A stretch of DNA of 37,763 nucleotides, from positions 1 through 37,763 of the forward strand of contig JAIPDO010000038.1 of assembly GCA_021737645.1 (NCBI GenBank). The letters are read 5' to 3'. Shown piece by piece: positions 23,715 to 32,008 of the stretch (positions are counted from its first letter, which is position 1; each line of letters starts with the position of its first letter). Source of the DNA: Desulfarculaceae bacterium. Lineage in GTDB: Bacteria; Desulfobacterota; Desulfarculia; Desulfarculales; Desulfarculaceae. Made by a program: the position numbers and the translations under genes. Under the pieces are notes generated by a model, which saw only the letters and a program-made list of their open reading frames with translations, ran no database searches and had not been told where the DNA came from.

Positions 23715-23885
23715 ATGGCACAGGCAGATAGCCAAGGTGAAAAGGGATTCGTTTGGGTCACGGACAAGGCGGGAAATCAGTTCATATGCCCGGTGGGGGC
23801 CCTGAAAGACCCCAAGGATGCTTCTCAATCTGAGTTGTCAAATTGCATCGATGACGCCAAGGCAGGCATTCCCATCGGCGATTAG
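23715..23885 (+). CDS. 56-residue small protein, unknown function
   Basis: The ATG at 23715 follows a strong ribosome binding site, GGAGGTTAAGTT (23703-23714). The frame runs 56 codons to TAG. The product begins MAQADSQGEKGFVWVTDKAG and continues with NQFICPVGALKDPKDASQSE, then LSNCIDDAKAGIPIGD. It is soluble, acidic, has two cysteines (in FICPVG and SNCIDD) and no signal peptide. The strong ribosome binding site, an upstream AT-rich region and a strong hairpin at 23895-23940 support a real gene despite its size. I do not recognise it with certainty. It stands alone between the secreted-protein gene and the convergent HD-GYP gene. Confidence 0.7.
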   Translation: MAQADSQGEKGFVWVTDKAGNQFICPVGALKDPKDASQSELSNCIDDAKAGIPIGD

Positions 23886-23894
23886 TTTCACCAA

Positions 23895-23940
23895 GGGTAC
23901 CCCCTGCACCCAGAGCCCCCTACCCGCTCAGGGGGTGCCC
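23895..23940. terminator. hairpin between convergent genes
   Basis: GGGTACCCCCTG (23895-23906) pairs with CAGGGGGTGCCC (23929-23940), 12 bp with one G-U pair and a 22-nt loop. It sits 9 nt after the small ORF and 14 nt before the stop of the convergent HD-GYP gene, so it could serve both. There is no long T-run on either side. Confidence 0.55.
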
Positions 23941-23954
23941 TGAGGCCGAACCTT

Positions 23955-25061
23955 CTACCCACGCAGCCAACCAGCGCCGCCGCCCTCACGGTATCGGTTG
24001 ATATAAAAATCCCAAATAAAGCCGTAGTCGAAATCCGCTGGCTCGTTGCAGGATCGGTGGTTTTCGGTCCACACGACTTCCCTGGCCTGGTAAGCCCGCA
24101 AAAACTGCTCCACCACCTCGGGGTCCAGATGGGTCCCCGCCCCTTGTCGAATGATGTCCGCGGCCTCGTTGGGGTTTAAAGAGTGCCGGTAGGTGCGATC
24201 AGAGGTAAGAGCGTCGAACACGTCGCATACAGCCAGCACCCGGGCGAAAAATGGTATTTCCTCTTCCTGCAGACCATCGGGGTAGCCGCTGCCGTCCCAC
24301 TTTTCGTGATGATGGCGAACTCCATCTGATATGGAATAGAAAAGCGGCGAGATGCGCGAAAGGATATCATCGCCAATGTGGCTGTGCCGGCGCACGGTTG
24401 CCAACTCTTCTGGGTCCAGTTTGCCAGGCTTGTGCAGTATTTGGCTGGGCACTCCCAGCTTGCCCAGGTCGTGCAGCAGCCCAGCCCAGTAAAGCTGCTG
24501 CAGGTCGTTTTCCTCCATGTCCAGGCGCATTCCCAAGATGGCCGCGTTGCAGGCCACCCGCTCGCTGTGGCCAATGGTGTAGTGGTCATTGGCTTCGATA
24601 GCCTTGGCCAGCCCCCGCAGAGTCCGGGCAAAGGTGGCGCTCACCTCTTGCAGAACGGTGCCCAAAAAATCCACCTGCAGGTTTTTGATAAGGCTGATGC
24701 CTCCCACGACAAAACCGATGAACGCGAAAAAAGCCATGCGGTAGAGCCAGGCATGGGCCACCTGGGGCTCATAGGGATTGACCAACAGGGGCATGAATGG
24801 CCCCAGCACCAGGCCGCCCAGGCCGCCGGCCAGGGTCCCGCCCAACATGCCGAAACGAAAGCCGGCCAGCACTATGGGCAAGTACATGGCATGGGAATAG
24901 ACAAACTTCAGCCCCCCGGTGAAGTAGACCAAAAGAGCCACCCCGGCCATGAGCAAGGCTATGGCCAGCCCTTCGACGAGCCTGCTAATGGTTACATAAG
25001 AGCCACCTCGGCTGGAAAGCCGGTATAACAAGCCGCCTATACGCAGATTTAAACTAGTCAT
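23955..25061 (-). CDS. membrane-anchored HD-GYP domain protein (probable c-di-GMP phosphodiesterase)
   Basis: The 368-residue protein has an N-terminal membrane part with about four hydrophobic segments (roughly residues 28-135, including VEGLAIALLMAGVALLVYF and GMLGGTLAGGLGGLVLG), then a C-terminal HD-GYP domain. Key motifs are IGHSERVA, LLHDLGKLGVP (His197, Asp198), HHHEKWDGSGYPDGL (the GYP motif) and DVFDALTSDRTYR. HD-GYP enzymes hydrolyse cyclic di-GMP with a bimetal centre, and the domain here looks complete. The membrane part resembles small sensory membrane domains; its signal is unknown. The ATG is preceded by GAGGG. The next upstream gene, the MscS channel, ends 191 nt before, with a hairpin TGCGGG/CCCGCA (25081-25105) in the leader. 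Confidence 0.88.
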   Translation of the reverse strand: MTSLNLRIGGLLYRLSSRGGSYVTISRLVEGLAIALLMAGVALLVYFTGGLKFVYSHAMYLPIVLAGFRFGMLGGTLAGGLGGLVLGPFMPLLVNPYEPQVAHAWLYRMAFFAFIGFVVGGISLIKNLQVDFLGTVLQEVSATFARTLRGLAKAIEANDHYTIGHSERVACNAAILGMRLDMEENDLQQLYWAGLLHDLGKLGVPSQILHKPGKLDPEELATVRRHSHIGDDILSRISPLFYSISDGVRHHHEKWDGSGYPDGLQEEEIPFFARVLAVCDVFDALTSDRTYRHSLNPNEAADIIRQGAGTHLDPEVVEQFLRAYQAREVVWTENHRSCNEPADFDYGFIWDFYINRYREGGGAGWLRG

Positions 25062-25252
25062 GCCCCCTCACCCTCGCAATTGCGGGATTTATTTAAAAAC
25101 CCGCAGGATGGCTAAGTAGGCCAAATAGCAAATTTGGCCCCCCAGCAAATACGTTGGGGCAGACTAGTTCATAGATTCGAGAGATAAGCTACTATTCCTA
25201 TCTATGTAATATACAGAAAAGTTATCCCCGAATGGGGCGCGGCCTGAAAATC

Positions 25253-26332
25253 CTAGGAGGGCTTGTCACCCTCCACCTTGACCCGCAAATGGCCTTCGCT
25301 GGGATGGTAGCTGATAACTCTTTGTGGGAATGGTATCTCGATGCCCTCTTCACGGAACAGCTTGAGAATTTTGGTGTTTAGCTCGTGGATGATGCGGCCC
25401 CGGTCGCCGGGGTCATGGATCCAGGCCAAAAGCTGGTAGACAAGGGCGGAGTCGCCAAACTCGCGGAAGCGCGCCCGCGCCTTGGGGCTGGGCAAGATTT
25501 CGCTGATGCCTTCGCAGGCCTTGAGCAAGATGGCCTCCACCTGCTCAGGGTCGGAGTCGTAGCCCACCCCCACGGTTACCCTTACCCGGAAGCGGGGCAC
25601 CCGGCCGCTTTCGTTGGTGACGATGGTGGTGCTCATAATTGAGTTGGGCACGGTTATAAGAACGCTGTCGCGAGTGAGAATTCGGGTGGAGCGGATACCG
25701 ATATCCACCACCTCGCCCCGTTGCCCGTCGCTGAGGGTTATGTAGTCGCCCAGGCGGAAGGGATGGTCCACCAGCACGCTAACGCCGCCGAAAAGGTTGG
25801 CTAGGGTATCCTTGGAAGCCAAGGCCACCGCCGCAGTTGCGATACCGGCGGAAGCCAGCAAGGGGGTTACGTTGATATCCCAAATTTTGAACAGCCAGTA
25901 GCCGCCATGCACCAGCAGCAGCAGCATGATCAAATTGTCCAACAGGGGCAAAAGCTGGCGGGGGGCCTGATCCTTGCGGTGGCGTTCTTTCAGCGTCCGG
26001 AAAACCATGCGGCTCATGCGCACCAGGTACACCGTCCACACGATTATTATGACCGAGTAGATTATGTTGACCAGGGGGCCTTGCCAAGTTTGTTCCTCAA
26101 AGTAAACGTCCATGGCTACCAAAACGGCAAATAAAATCACCGAGGTGCGCATGGGGCCGTGCAGGTTGTTCAGGATATTATCGTCCAGCTCGGTTTTGCT
26201 TAGACGGACGAAAGTCTTGAGCACGCGGCCGAACAGGTAATCCACGATCAGGGCGGACAGCACGGCCGCCGCGATGAGAATCAAGCCCATTAAGTAGGGA
26301 TGCGCTAAAAGCCAATGCCAAGCATTGAGCAT
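25253..26332 (-). CDS. small-conductance mechanosensitive channel (MscS family)
   Basis: The 359-residue protein has four hydrophobic segments before the pore region: about 14-34, 62-80, 86-106 and 128-150. The pore helix and following beta domain read LLASAGIATAAVALASKD, LANLFGGVSVLVDHPFRLGD and VVDIGIRSTRILTRDSVLI, a clear MscS pattern, with VPNSIMSTTIVTNES after it. It would open under membrane tension to release solutes on hypo-osmotic shock; the extra N-terminal helices make it longer than E. coli MscS (286 residues). The ATG follows AAGGAA with good spacing. It is divergent from the rlpA-like gene. Confidence 0.9.
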   Translation of the reverse strand: MLNAWHWLLAHPYLMGLILIAAAVLSALIVDYLFGRVLKTFVRLSKTELDDNILNNLHGPMRTSVILFAVLVAMDVYFEEQTWQGPLVNIIYSVIIIVWTVYLVRMSRMVFRTLKERHRKDQAPRQLLPLLDNLIMLLLLVHGGYWLFKIWDINVTPLLASAGIATAAVALASKDTLANLFGGVSVLVDHPFRLGDYITLSDGQRGEVVDIGIRSTRILTRDSVLITVPNSIMSTTIVTNESGRVPRFRVRVTVGVGYDSDPEQVEAILLKACEGISEILPSPKARARFREFGDSALVYQLLAWIHDPGDRGRIIHELNTKILKLFREEGIEIPFPQRVISYHPSEGHLRVKVEGDKPS

Positions 26333-26506
26333 GGGCTGTTCCTTCCTGATTCCTGCCGATTGGCGTGCAAAAGCAACGTTAGCCGCGCGTTGGAGTGCTT
26401 CGCTAAAGTGTAGGTGTCACCTCAGGGCCATGTCAACTACGAGGCTCTTGAGTATGGCCGCTTATGAGGCTATAAACAAGTAACCCCTTTCCCGAGGAGG
26501 ATTCCG

Positions 26507-27265
26507 CTGCCTGTTCGCATCTGCTCCATATCCGTTCCCCTGGCCGCTTTGACAGCCTTGTTGTTGCTCATCAGCGCCTGCGGCCCCAAGGTGGTGCCTC
26601 CTCCTCCGGCGGGACGCCACCTGCCCAAGGGCAAGCCCTACACCGTTTTGGGGCGCAGTTATCAGCCCTACACCAAGGCCCACGGCTACGAAGAACGGGG
26701 CCTTGCCTCCTGGTATGGCCCCAAGTTTCAAGGCCGGCTGACCTCCAACGGCGAGGTCTACGACATGGAAAAGATGACCGCCGCCCACAAGCTTTTGCCC
26801 ATGAACACCTGGGTGGAGGTGGTCAACCAGGACAACGGCAAAAAGGCGGTGGTCAGGGTAAACGACCGGGGGCCTTTCGTGGACGGGCGCATCATCGATC
26901 TGTCCAAGGCCGCGGCCCGCAAGCTGGGGGTGGTCGGCCCAGGCACCGCCCCGGTTTACATCCGGGCCCTGGCGGCGCGGCCTTACGACAAGGCTCCCCC
27001 GCCGGCCAACGCCCCCACCGCTGTGGTCAAGCTGGGTCCCTTTACCGTGCAAGTGGGTGCCTTCACCCAGGAGAGCAACGCCTATCGCTTGGCCGCCATG
27101 CTGCGCACCCGCCATCAGGACGTGAGTGTGGTGGAGTACAATCGAGGAGACATGGTTTTCAGGAGGGTGCGGGTGGGCAAACTTGACAACCTGGAGCAGG
27201 CGGAAAAACTAAAGGCCCGCTTGCGGCAGGAAAGCCACAAACAGGCCTTTGTAGTCGCCTGGTAG
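26507..27265 (+). CDS. rlpA: RlpA-like septal lipoprotein with SPOR domain
   Basis: The product has a lipobox (LLISAC), a double-psi beta-barrel domain (GLASWYGPKFQGRLTSNGE and VVRVNDRGPFVDGRIIDLS, with the RlpA catalytic-type Asp in NDRGPF) and a C-terminal SPOR domain (FTVQVGAFTQESNAYRLA, then RRVRVGKLDNLEQAEKL), which binds glycan strands lacking stem peptides at the septum. In Pseudomonas RlpA is a lytic transglycosylase. The start is unusual: a TTG at 26549 would leave a signal peptide of only 10 residues without a positive charge. The perfect GAGGAGG at 26494-26500 points to CTG 26507, giving LPVRICSISVPLAALTALLL as start of a normal lipoprotein signal (252 residues). An ATT start at 26501 is less likely. 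It is convergent with ihfA, 11 nt apart. Confidence 0.85.
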   Translation: MPVRICSISVPLAALTALLLLISACGPKVVPPPPAGRHLPKGKPYTVLGRSYQPYTKAHGYEERGLASWYGPKFQGRLTSNGEVYDMEKMTAAHKLLPMNTWVEVVNQDNGKKAVVRVNDRGPFVDGRIIDLSKAAARKLGVVGPGTAPVYIRALAARPYDKAPPPANAPTAVVKLGPFTVQVGAFTQESNAYRLAAMLRTRHQDVSVVEYNRGDMVFRRVRVGKLDNLEQAEKLKARLRQESHKQAFVVAW

Positions 27266-27276
27266 GGAGCTGGGGG

Positions 27277-27579
27277 CTATTCCGGATCCAGGCCGGCAGC
27301 TTCGTTTATGCGGCGGCGCAGCACTCCGGAGGTCTTGAACACCACCACTCGGCGAGCCCTGAGCTGCAAATCAGCCCGGGTCTGAGGATTCCGGCCACGG
27401 CGGGCCTTCTTGTCCTTGACCATGAATTTGCCGAAACCACTGATCAACAGGTCATCCCCCACGGCGAGGGTGCCTTTCATCAATTCCAGAGCTGTTTCCA
27501 CCACCTCACGCGACCGATTTTTGGGCAGTTGGGTGGTTTCATATACCTCGTTGATTATGTTTTCTTTGGTCAGCGCCAA
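27277..27579 (-). CDS. ihfA: integration host factor alpha subunit
   Basis: The protein has the HU/IHF fold with LLISGFGKFMVKDKKARRGRNPQT, the IHF/HU DNA-binding arm (quoted in part: GRNPQTRADLQLRARRVVV). The start is chosen at TTG 27579: AAGGAG lies 7 nt upstream and the product then begins MALTKENIINEVYE, matching the canonical IHF-alpha N-terminus MALTK. The GTG two codons upstream would be 1 nt from the ribosome binding site. The length is 100 residues. IHF bends DNA at specific sites as a heterodimer with IhfB; ihfB is not in the window. Homology to HU alone cannot be excluded, but the N-terminus favours IHF-alpha. It sits convergent to the rlpA-like gene and divergent from the tmRNA gene. 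Confidence 0.85.
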   Translation of the reverse strand: MALTKENIINEVYETTQLPKNRSREVVETALELMKGTLAVGDDLLISGFGKFMVKDKKARRGRNPQTRADLQLRARRVVVFKTSGVLRRRINEAAGLDPE

Positions 27580-27721
27580 CGCCACTCTCCTTTGCGGGCC
27601 TTAAAATTCACTTACCACTGGTGCGGCCGACCAGCTCGTCTGAACGCGTTAGGCACTATCTCCAATATTGCTCCTTTTGTCAATACCTTTAGCGTGGATA
27701 GCCGTTTCTGATGGGCTGTGC

Positions 27722-27750
27722 TTGTAATGGGGCCCAGTAGTGTCTATATT
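27722..27750 (+). promoter_or_regulatory. promoter of the tmRNA gene
   Basis: TTGTAA (27722-27727) and TATATT (27745-27750) are separated by 17 nt, ending 25 nt before the predicted 5' end of mature tmRNA, which allows a short 5' leader. Confidence 0.6.
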
Positions 27751-27775
27751 TAGAACACCTGCAAGATTGGCTTGT

Positions 27776-28134
27776 GGGGGCGACATGGTTTCGACGGAGG
27801 CAGTTGAGGCTTAAAGTTGCATGCCGGGGTCCTGTCGGCCCGTTATCCGGTGGGAAACTAAAGTAATCGCAGATGATTACACCTACGCTGTAGCCGCGTA
27901 AATAAGGCTATCGTCTTCCCAGCCTACTCCTGCGGGGCTGGTGCGGACGTCGACTAGCGGGATAGGGAACGGGCACTGTCTAACCGGCCCATGACCGAAA
28001 CCATAGGCTAGACTGGCCACCCGGAAGCCCTGTCCGTGGGACTATCCGGGGGCGAGAAAGAATCACGGACTAAGCATGTAGTGGCTTGGGCTGAAAGCTT
28101 TCGGACCGGGGTTCGATTCCCCGCGCCTCCACCA
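27776..28134 (+). ncRNA. ssrA: transfer-messenger RNA (tmRNA)
   Basis: The 5' end GGGGGCGACATGGTTTCGAC and the 3' end GGTTCGATTCCCCGCGCCTC followed by CACCA are the tRNA-like ends; GGGGGCG pairs with CGCCTCC in the acceptor stem with one G-U pair, and CCA is encoded. The tag frame starts at GCA 27869 and reads ADDYTYAVAA, ending at TAA 27899. This is a one-piece tmRNA, about 359 nt, that rescues stalled ribosomes with SmpB. The end position is read from the acceptor pairing. Confidence 0.95.
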
Positions 28135-28150
28135 AAAACTTTTTAAGATC

Positions 28151-28180
28151 AAGGCCGGTTGCCAAACCGGCCTTTTTCTT
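28151..28180 (+). terminator. rho-independent terminator of tmRNA
   Basis: AAGGCCGGTT (28151-28160), loop GCCA, and AACCGGCCTT (28165-28174) form a perfect 10-bp stem followed by TTTCTT. It begins 16 nt after the tmRNA CCA. Confidence 0.88.
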
Positions 28181-28310
28181 TACCCTCAGAATGCCATCAC
28201 TTGCCCCGCCTGATTTCAACCGCTTGCCCGCGTCCGGCACTTCCGTCCAAGTCCTTGTCGATGATAAAGTTTAAATAACAATGCCGGTGGATCAAAGGGG
28301 GAGGCTCGTC

Positions 28311-28766
28311 ATGTCGGCACTATGGCAATTGGTGGGGCTGGGAACCTTGGCGGCGTTGGCAGGGGCTTCATTCGTGGTCCAGGCCACAATGAACACCCAA
28401 CTCCGGGGAGCCCTGGGTTCGGCAAGTTGGGCCTCGTTTGTAAGCTACCTGGGGGGCACCCTGGTAATGCTGGCGGTTATCCTGGCTATCCGCGAGCCCT
28501 TGCCCACGGCGGCGGATGCGGCCAAAAGCTCCTGGCTGCATTGGACCGGCGGCCTGTTCGGGGCGGTCTACGTGGTGATAACCATAATGCTCCTGCCCCG
28601 CCTAGGCGCGGCCACCTTGCTGGCCCTGTTCGTCTCCGGCCAGATGATCGCCTCCCTGGCCTTTGACCACTACGGCCTATTCGGCCTGGCCCGCCAGCCG
28701 GCCGACGCCCTGCGCCTGTTGGGCGCGGCCTTGCTGGTGGCGGGGGTGGTGCTGATCAGGCGCTAG
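28311..28766 (+). CDS. YdcZ/DUF606-type DMT-superfamily membrane protein
   Basis: The 151-residue protein is mostly hydrophobic, with about five membrane segments including LVGLGTLAALAGASFVVQA (about 5-23), FVSYLGGTLVMLAVILAI (about 43-60) and LRLLGAALLVAGVVLIRR at the C-terminus. MNTQLRGALGSASWASFVSY and ATLLALFVSGQMIASLAFDH are typical of the YdcZ (DUF606) family, whose members occur singly or as pairs and belong to the drug/metabolite transporter superfamily. The substrate is unknown. The ATG at 28311 is preceded by AGGGGGAGG; an upstream ATG at 28281 lies before that ribosome binding site and is less likely. It stands alone, between tmRNA and the SLC13/RCK gene. Confidence 0.85.
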   Translation: MSALWQLVGLGTLAALAGASFVVQATMNTQLRGALGSASWASFVSYLGGTLVMLAVILAIREPLPTAADAAKSSWLHWTGGLFGAVYVVITIMLLPRLGAATLLALFVSGQMIASLAFDHYGLFGLARQPADALRLLGAALLVAGVVLIRR

Positions 28767-28927
28767 ACGGAAGCGCCATTCTGCCATTCCCCCCAACCTA
28801 CCGTTAGCCAAAGCGCGGTGTCTGACGCATAATATGAAATAGGATTGATAGGGCTTGCGCCCTACCACTAAAGCGCCCCTGACCATCCGTTTCCGGAATT
28901 TGGCCTGGAGTCTAACGGAGTCGCCAA

Positions 28928-30730
28928 TTGCCCCAAACCGCCCTGACTTTGGACATGATCCTGGTTTTCGCCGTGATCGTCGCGGTGATCTTCCTTTTTA
29001 TCGTGGAGTGGGTGCGGGTGGACGTGGTGGCCATTCTGGCCATGATCGCCCTACCCGCCCTGGGCCTGATCGACGGGCGCACCGCCTTTGCCGGCTTCGG
29101 GTCCACGGCGGTGGTGTCCATCATCGCGGTGATCATATTGGGGCGCGGCCTGGACCACACCGGGGTGATCGCCATGGGGGTCCGACCCCTGCTGCGCCTG
29201 GCTGGTTGCAGCCGCTGGCGCATCGTGGCCCTGCTGTCTATAACCATCGCCGTAGTCTCCAGTTTCATGCAAAACATCGGGGCCGCCGCCCTGTTTTTGC
29301 CGGCCTTGCGGCGCATCAGCCGAGAAAGCGGCCTGCCCTTGTCCCAACTGCCCATGCCGGTGGGCGCCGCGGCCATCCTGGGCGGCACCGTGACCCTGGT
29401 GGGCTCCAGCCCGCTGATCATGCTCAACGACCTGTTGGCGCCTTTCGGCCTGGAGCCCTTCGGCCTGTTCAGCGTGACTCCGGTGGGCTTGGCCTTGGTG
29501 GGCGCGGGCATAATCTTCTTTATACTGCTGGGGCCGTTGCTCCTTCCGGGAGACCGCCAAAGCGAGGGGGCCTGCGAGCTTCCCACCGACCCATCGCTTT
29601 ACTACAAGCAGTTGGGTGAGTTGTACGAGCTGACCTTTCCCGAAGACAAAGTGGAATCCTTCAAGGTCTATGAGCTGTGCGACAACTATCTTGTGCACAC
29701 CGTGGCCCTGGCCAGCCTGGACGGGCGCATCAAGCTGATTCCGCCCGACCGGGACTCCACCGTGGAGCCAGGCGCGGTGATCGCGGTCTATGGCCCCAGG
29801 GAAAAGATCGACCAGGCCGCCGAGCATTTCGGCTTTGAGGTGAGCGACCAGCTAAAGGTGTTCGCCCAGGATCTGGACAGCGAAATGGCGGGGATCGCCG
29901 AGGCGGTGGTGCCGCCCCACTCCATTTTCGTGGGCAAGACCCTGCAAGAGATTCGTTTCCGCCACAACTACCTGGTGGCCCCCCTTGCCCTGTACCGCGA
30001 GGACCGCGACTACTACACCCAGTTGGGCGCGGAGAAGCTCAAGGTGGGGGATGCGGTTTTGATGCACGGGGCCTGGCGAAACTTCAAACGCTTTCGCCAG
30101 ACCAGGGACCTCATCTTCAGCCAGTCCATGGACCGTGAGGTGCTCAATCCCCAGAAAGCCTGGCTGGCCATCGCCTGCTTCGCCCTGGCCACCTCTCTGG
30201 TGATCTTCAGCAACCTCAGCCTGCCGGTATGCCTCATGGCCGGGGCCATAGGCATGGTGCTCACCGGGGTGCTCACCATAGACGAGGCGTATCAGGGCGT
30301 GGACTGGCGCACGGTTTTCCTGTTGGCCGGGCTTATACCCCTGGGCTTGGCCACCCAAAAAAGCGGGGCCGCCGCTTGGGCGGCGGGGCAAATGATGGCC
30401 TGGCTGGACCAGCCACCGGCCCTGTTGGTTTTGCTGATCTTGGCGGTGCTGTCTACCGCCTTCACCCTGGTGGTGAGCAACGTGGGGGCGGTGGTGCTGC
30501 TGGTGCCCCTGGTGGTCAACCTGGCCGAAGACCTGGGGGTTGATCCCAGGCTGGCCGCCCTGGTGGTGGGGCTGGCCGCGTCCAATTCCTTCATTCTGCC
30601 GACCCACCAGGTCAACGCCCTGTACATGGGCCCGGGCGGCTATAGCAGCCTGGACTTCATAAAAACGGGGTTACCCTTGAGCATCGTTTTCGTGGTGGTG
30701 CTCACCATCATGGTCTACTTTTTTTATTAG
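28928..30730 (+). CDS. SLC13/DASS-type anion transporter with two RCK_C (TrkA-C) domains
   Basis: The 600-residue protein is built as an N-terminal membrane half (about 1-210, beginning MPQTALTLDMILVFAVIV), a soluble middle with two TrkA-C-like repeats (about 220-320 and 320-410: YLVHTVALASLDGRIK with EPGAVIAVYGPREKI, and YLVAPLALYREDRDYY with KVGDAVLMHGAW) and a C-terminal membrane half (about 415-600). This is the organisation of SLC13/CitT-like transporters with inserted RCK_C domains, often linked to sulfate or dicarboxylate uptake; the substrate is not determinable. The TTG start at 28928 is supported by CGGAG 7 nt upstream; an ATG at 28955 is the alternative. It is convergent with the CoA-transferase gene, with a hairpin between them. 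Confidence 0.87.
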   Translation: MPQTALTLDMILVFAVIVAVIFLFIVEWVRVDVVAILAMIALPALGLIDGRTAFAGFGSTAVVSIIAVIILGRGLDHTGVIAMGVRPLLRLAGCSRWRIVALLSITIAVVSSFMQNIGAAALFLPALRRISRESGLPLSQLPMPVGAAAILGGTVTLVGSSPLIMLNDLLAPFGLEPFGLFSVTPVGLALVGAGIIFFILLGPLLLPGDRQSEGACELPTDPSLYYKQLGELYELTFPEDKVESFKVYELCDNYLVHTVALASLDGRIKLIPPDRDSTVEPGAVIAVYGPREKIDQAAEHFGFEVSDQLKVFAQDLDSEMAGIAEAVVPPHSIFVGKTLQEIRFRHNYLVAPLALYREDRDYYTQLGAEKLKVGDAVLMHGAWRNFKRFRQTRDLIFSQSMDREVLNPQKAWLAIACFALATSLVIFSNLSLPVCLMAGAIGMVLTGVLTIDEAYQGVDWRTVFLLAGLIPLGLATQKSGAAAWAAGQMMAWLDQPPALLVLLILAVLSTAFTLVVSNVGAVVLLVPLVVNLAEDLGVDPRLAALVVGLAASNSFILPTHQVNALYMGPGGYSSLDFIKTGLPLSIVFVVVLTIMVYFFY

Positions 30731-30750
30731 GCACCAAGCCAAATAAAACA

Positions 30751-30770
30751 GCCCCCGCCGAAACGGGGGC
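30751..30770 (-). terminator. terminator of the CoA-transferase gene
   Basis: GCCCCCG (30751-30757) and CGGGGGC (30764-30770) form a 7-bp stem with a 6-nt loop. Read on the minus strand it is followed by TGTTTTATTT, so it fits an intrinsic terminator for the gene at 30800-32008. It may also stop transcripts from the SLC13/RCK gene. Confidence 0.7.
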
Positions 30771-30799
30771 CGTGTTGCACACCTTGGGAGGGTTCAGAC

Positions 30800-32008
30800 T
30801 CAACCCACTATCTTGTCCTCGCGCAGCTTGGCGATCTGCTCGGCACCAAGACCCAGTTCGGCCAGCACCTCGTCGGTGTGCTCGCCCAATTCCGGGGCGC
30901 GGCGGCGGTAGGCGGCCGGGGTGGCGCTGAAATCCCAGGGGAAGCCGGTGGTTCGCTCCGGGCCCTCTTCGGGATTTTCTCGCTCCAGCACGTAGTTGTT
31001 GGCCAGCACCTGGGGGTCCTCGACCACCTCCATGGGGGCCTGGATGGGCGTGGCGATGCAGGAGTTTTCGGCCAGGACTGCCAGCCACTCCTCTCGGTTC
31101 TTTTGGACGAACTTTTCGTCGAACAGGGCCACCAGGGCCTGAGCGTTTTGGCCCCGGGTTTCCACGCTGTCAAAGCGCGGATCGTTTTCCAACTCCAGCA
31201 GGTCCAGGGCCTTCAAGAGCTTGGGCCAGTAGCGCTCGGGCTGGAGGTGGGCGATGGCCAACCATTTGTCGTCGGAGCAGCGGTAGTGGTTATACATGGG
31301 GTTGCCCGCCTTGGCCCTGGTCTCGCGGGGGAACTCCTGGCCCAGGATGGCCGGGGCGGCCATGATCAGGCCCAGGTTGGCGATGACGCTGCCCATGAGT
31401 GAGGTGTCCACCACCTGGCCCTTGCCGGTCTTTTCGCGGGCGTAGAGCGCGGCGCACACGCCCCAGGCGCAGACCAAGGCGCCCATCTCGTCGCCGATGC
31501 CCGGCAGCATCTGGGTGGGCGGCGAACCCGCTTCGCCACCGGCCATCATCAGCCCAGAGCGGCCGATGCCGGTGTAGTCAAAGGACAGGGCCTCGGCGTC
31601 CGGCCCCTTGCGACCCCAACCAGAGGCCTGGGCGTAGATCAGGCGCGGGTTGCGCGTCAACAGTTCGTCCGGGCCGATGCCCATGCGCCCCGGCGCGCCG
31701 ATGCTCAGGTTGTTTACAAACACGTCCACCTGATCGATGAGCTTGAAGAAAATTTCCAAGCCCTCGGGTTTTTTCATGTCCAGGACCATGGCCCGTTTGT
31801 TGCGGTTGCAATGCTCGAAATAGTAGTTGGGCCCTTTTAGGCCGGCCATGGCTCCGATGATGCGCATGAAGTAGCGCGCAGGGTCGCCCGAAGGCGCTTC
31901 TATCTTGATTACGTCCGCGCCCAGGTCTCCCAGGCGCATGCCCGCCACCGGGCCTTGCTGGAACATGGACAGTTCCAGGACCTTGACGCCTTCCAATGGT
32001 CCACTCAT
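30800..32008 (-). CDS. CaiB/BaiF family III CoA-transferase
   Basis: The 402-residue protein begins MSGPLEGVKVLELSMFQQGP and contains RLGDLGADVIKIEAPSGD and LDMKKPEGLEIF, typical of family III CoA-transferases; the catalytic Asp is probably in LPGIGDEMGAL. GKGQVVDTSLMGSV and PMYNHYRCSDDKWLAIA also fit the family. It moves CoA between acyl groups in the cytosol; the substrate cannot be told, as family members act on carnitine, bile acids, benzylsuccinate or 2-methylacyl-CoAs (racemase). The ATG has a modest ribosome binding site, GGGAG. It is monocistronic, convergent with the SLC13/RCK gene, and the beta-oxidation operon elsewhere in the window suggests a fatty or aromatic acyl-CoA role, which is inference. 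Confidence 0.9.
   Translation of the reverse strand: MSGPLEGVKVLELSMFQQGPVAGMRLGDLGADVIKIEAPSGDPARYFMRIIGAMAGLKGPNYYFEHCNRNKRAMVLDMKKPEGLEIFFKLIDQVDVFVNNLSIGAPGRMGIGPDELLTRNPRLIYAQASGWGRKGPDAEALSFDYTGIGRSGLMMAGGEAGSPPTQMLPGIGDEMGALVCAWGVCAALYAREKTGKGQVVDTSLMGSVIANLGLIMAAPAILGQEFPRETRAKAGNPMYNHYRCSDDKWLAIAHLQPERYWPKLLKALDLLELENDPRFDSVETRGQNAQALVALFDEKFVQKNREEWLAVLAENSCIATPIQAPMEVVEDPQVLANNYVLERENPEEGPERTTGFPWDFSATPAAYRRRAPELGEHTDEVLAELGLGAEQIAKLREDKIVG

Noticed and set aside
25081..25105. Hairpin in the HD-GYP leader as a c-di-GMP riboswitch
   Set aside because: It is only a 6-bp stem with an AT-rich loop; no GEMM-type core is visible.
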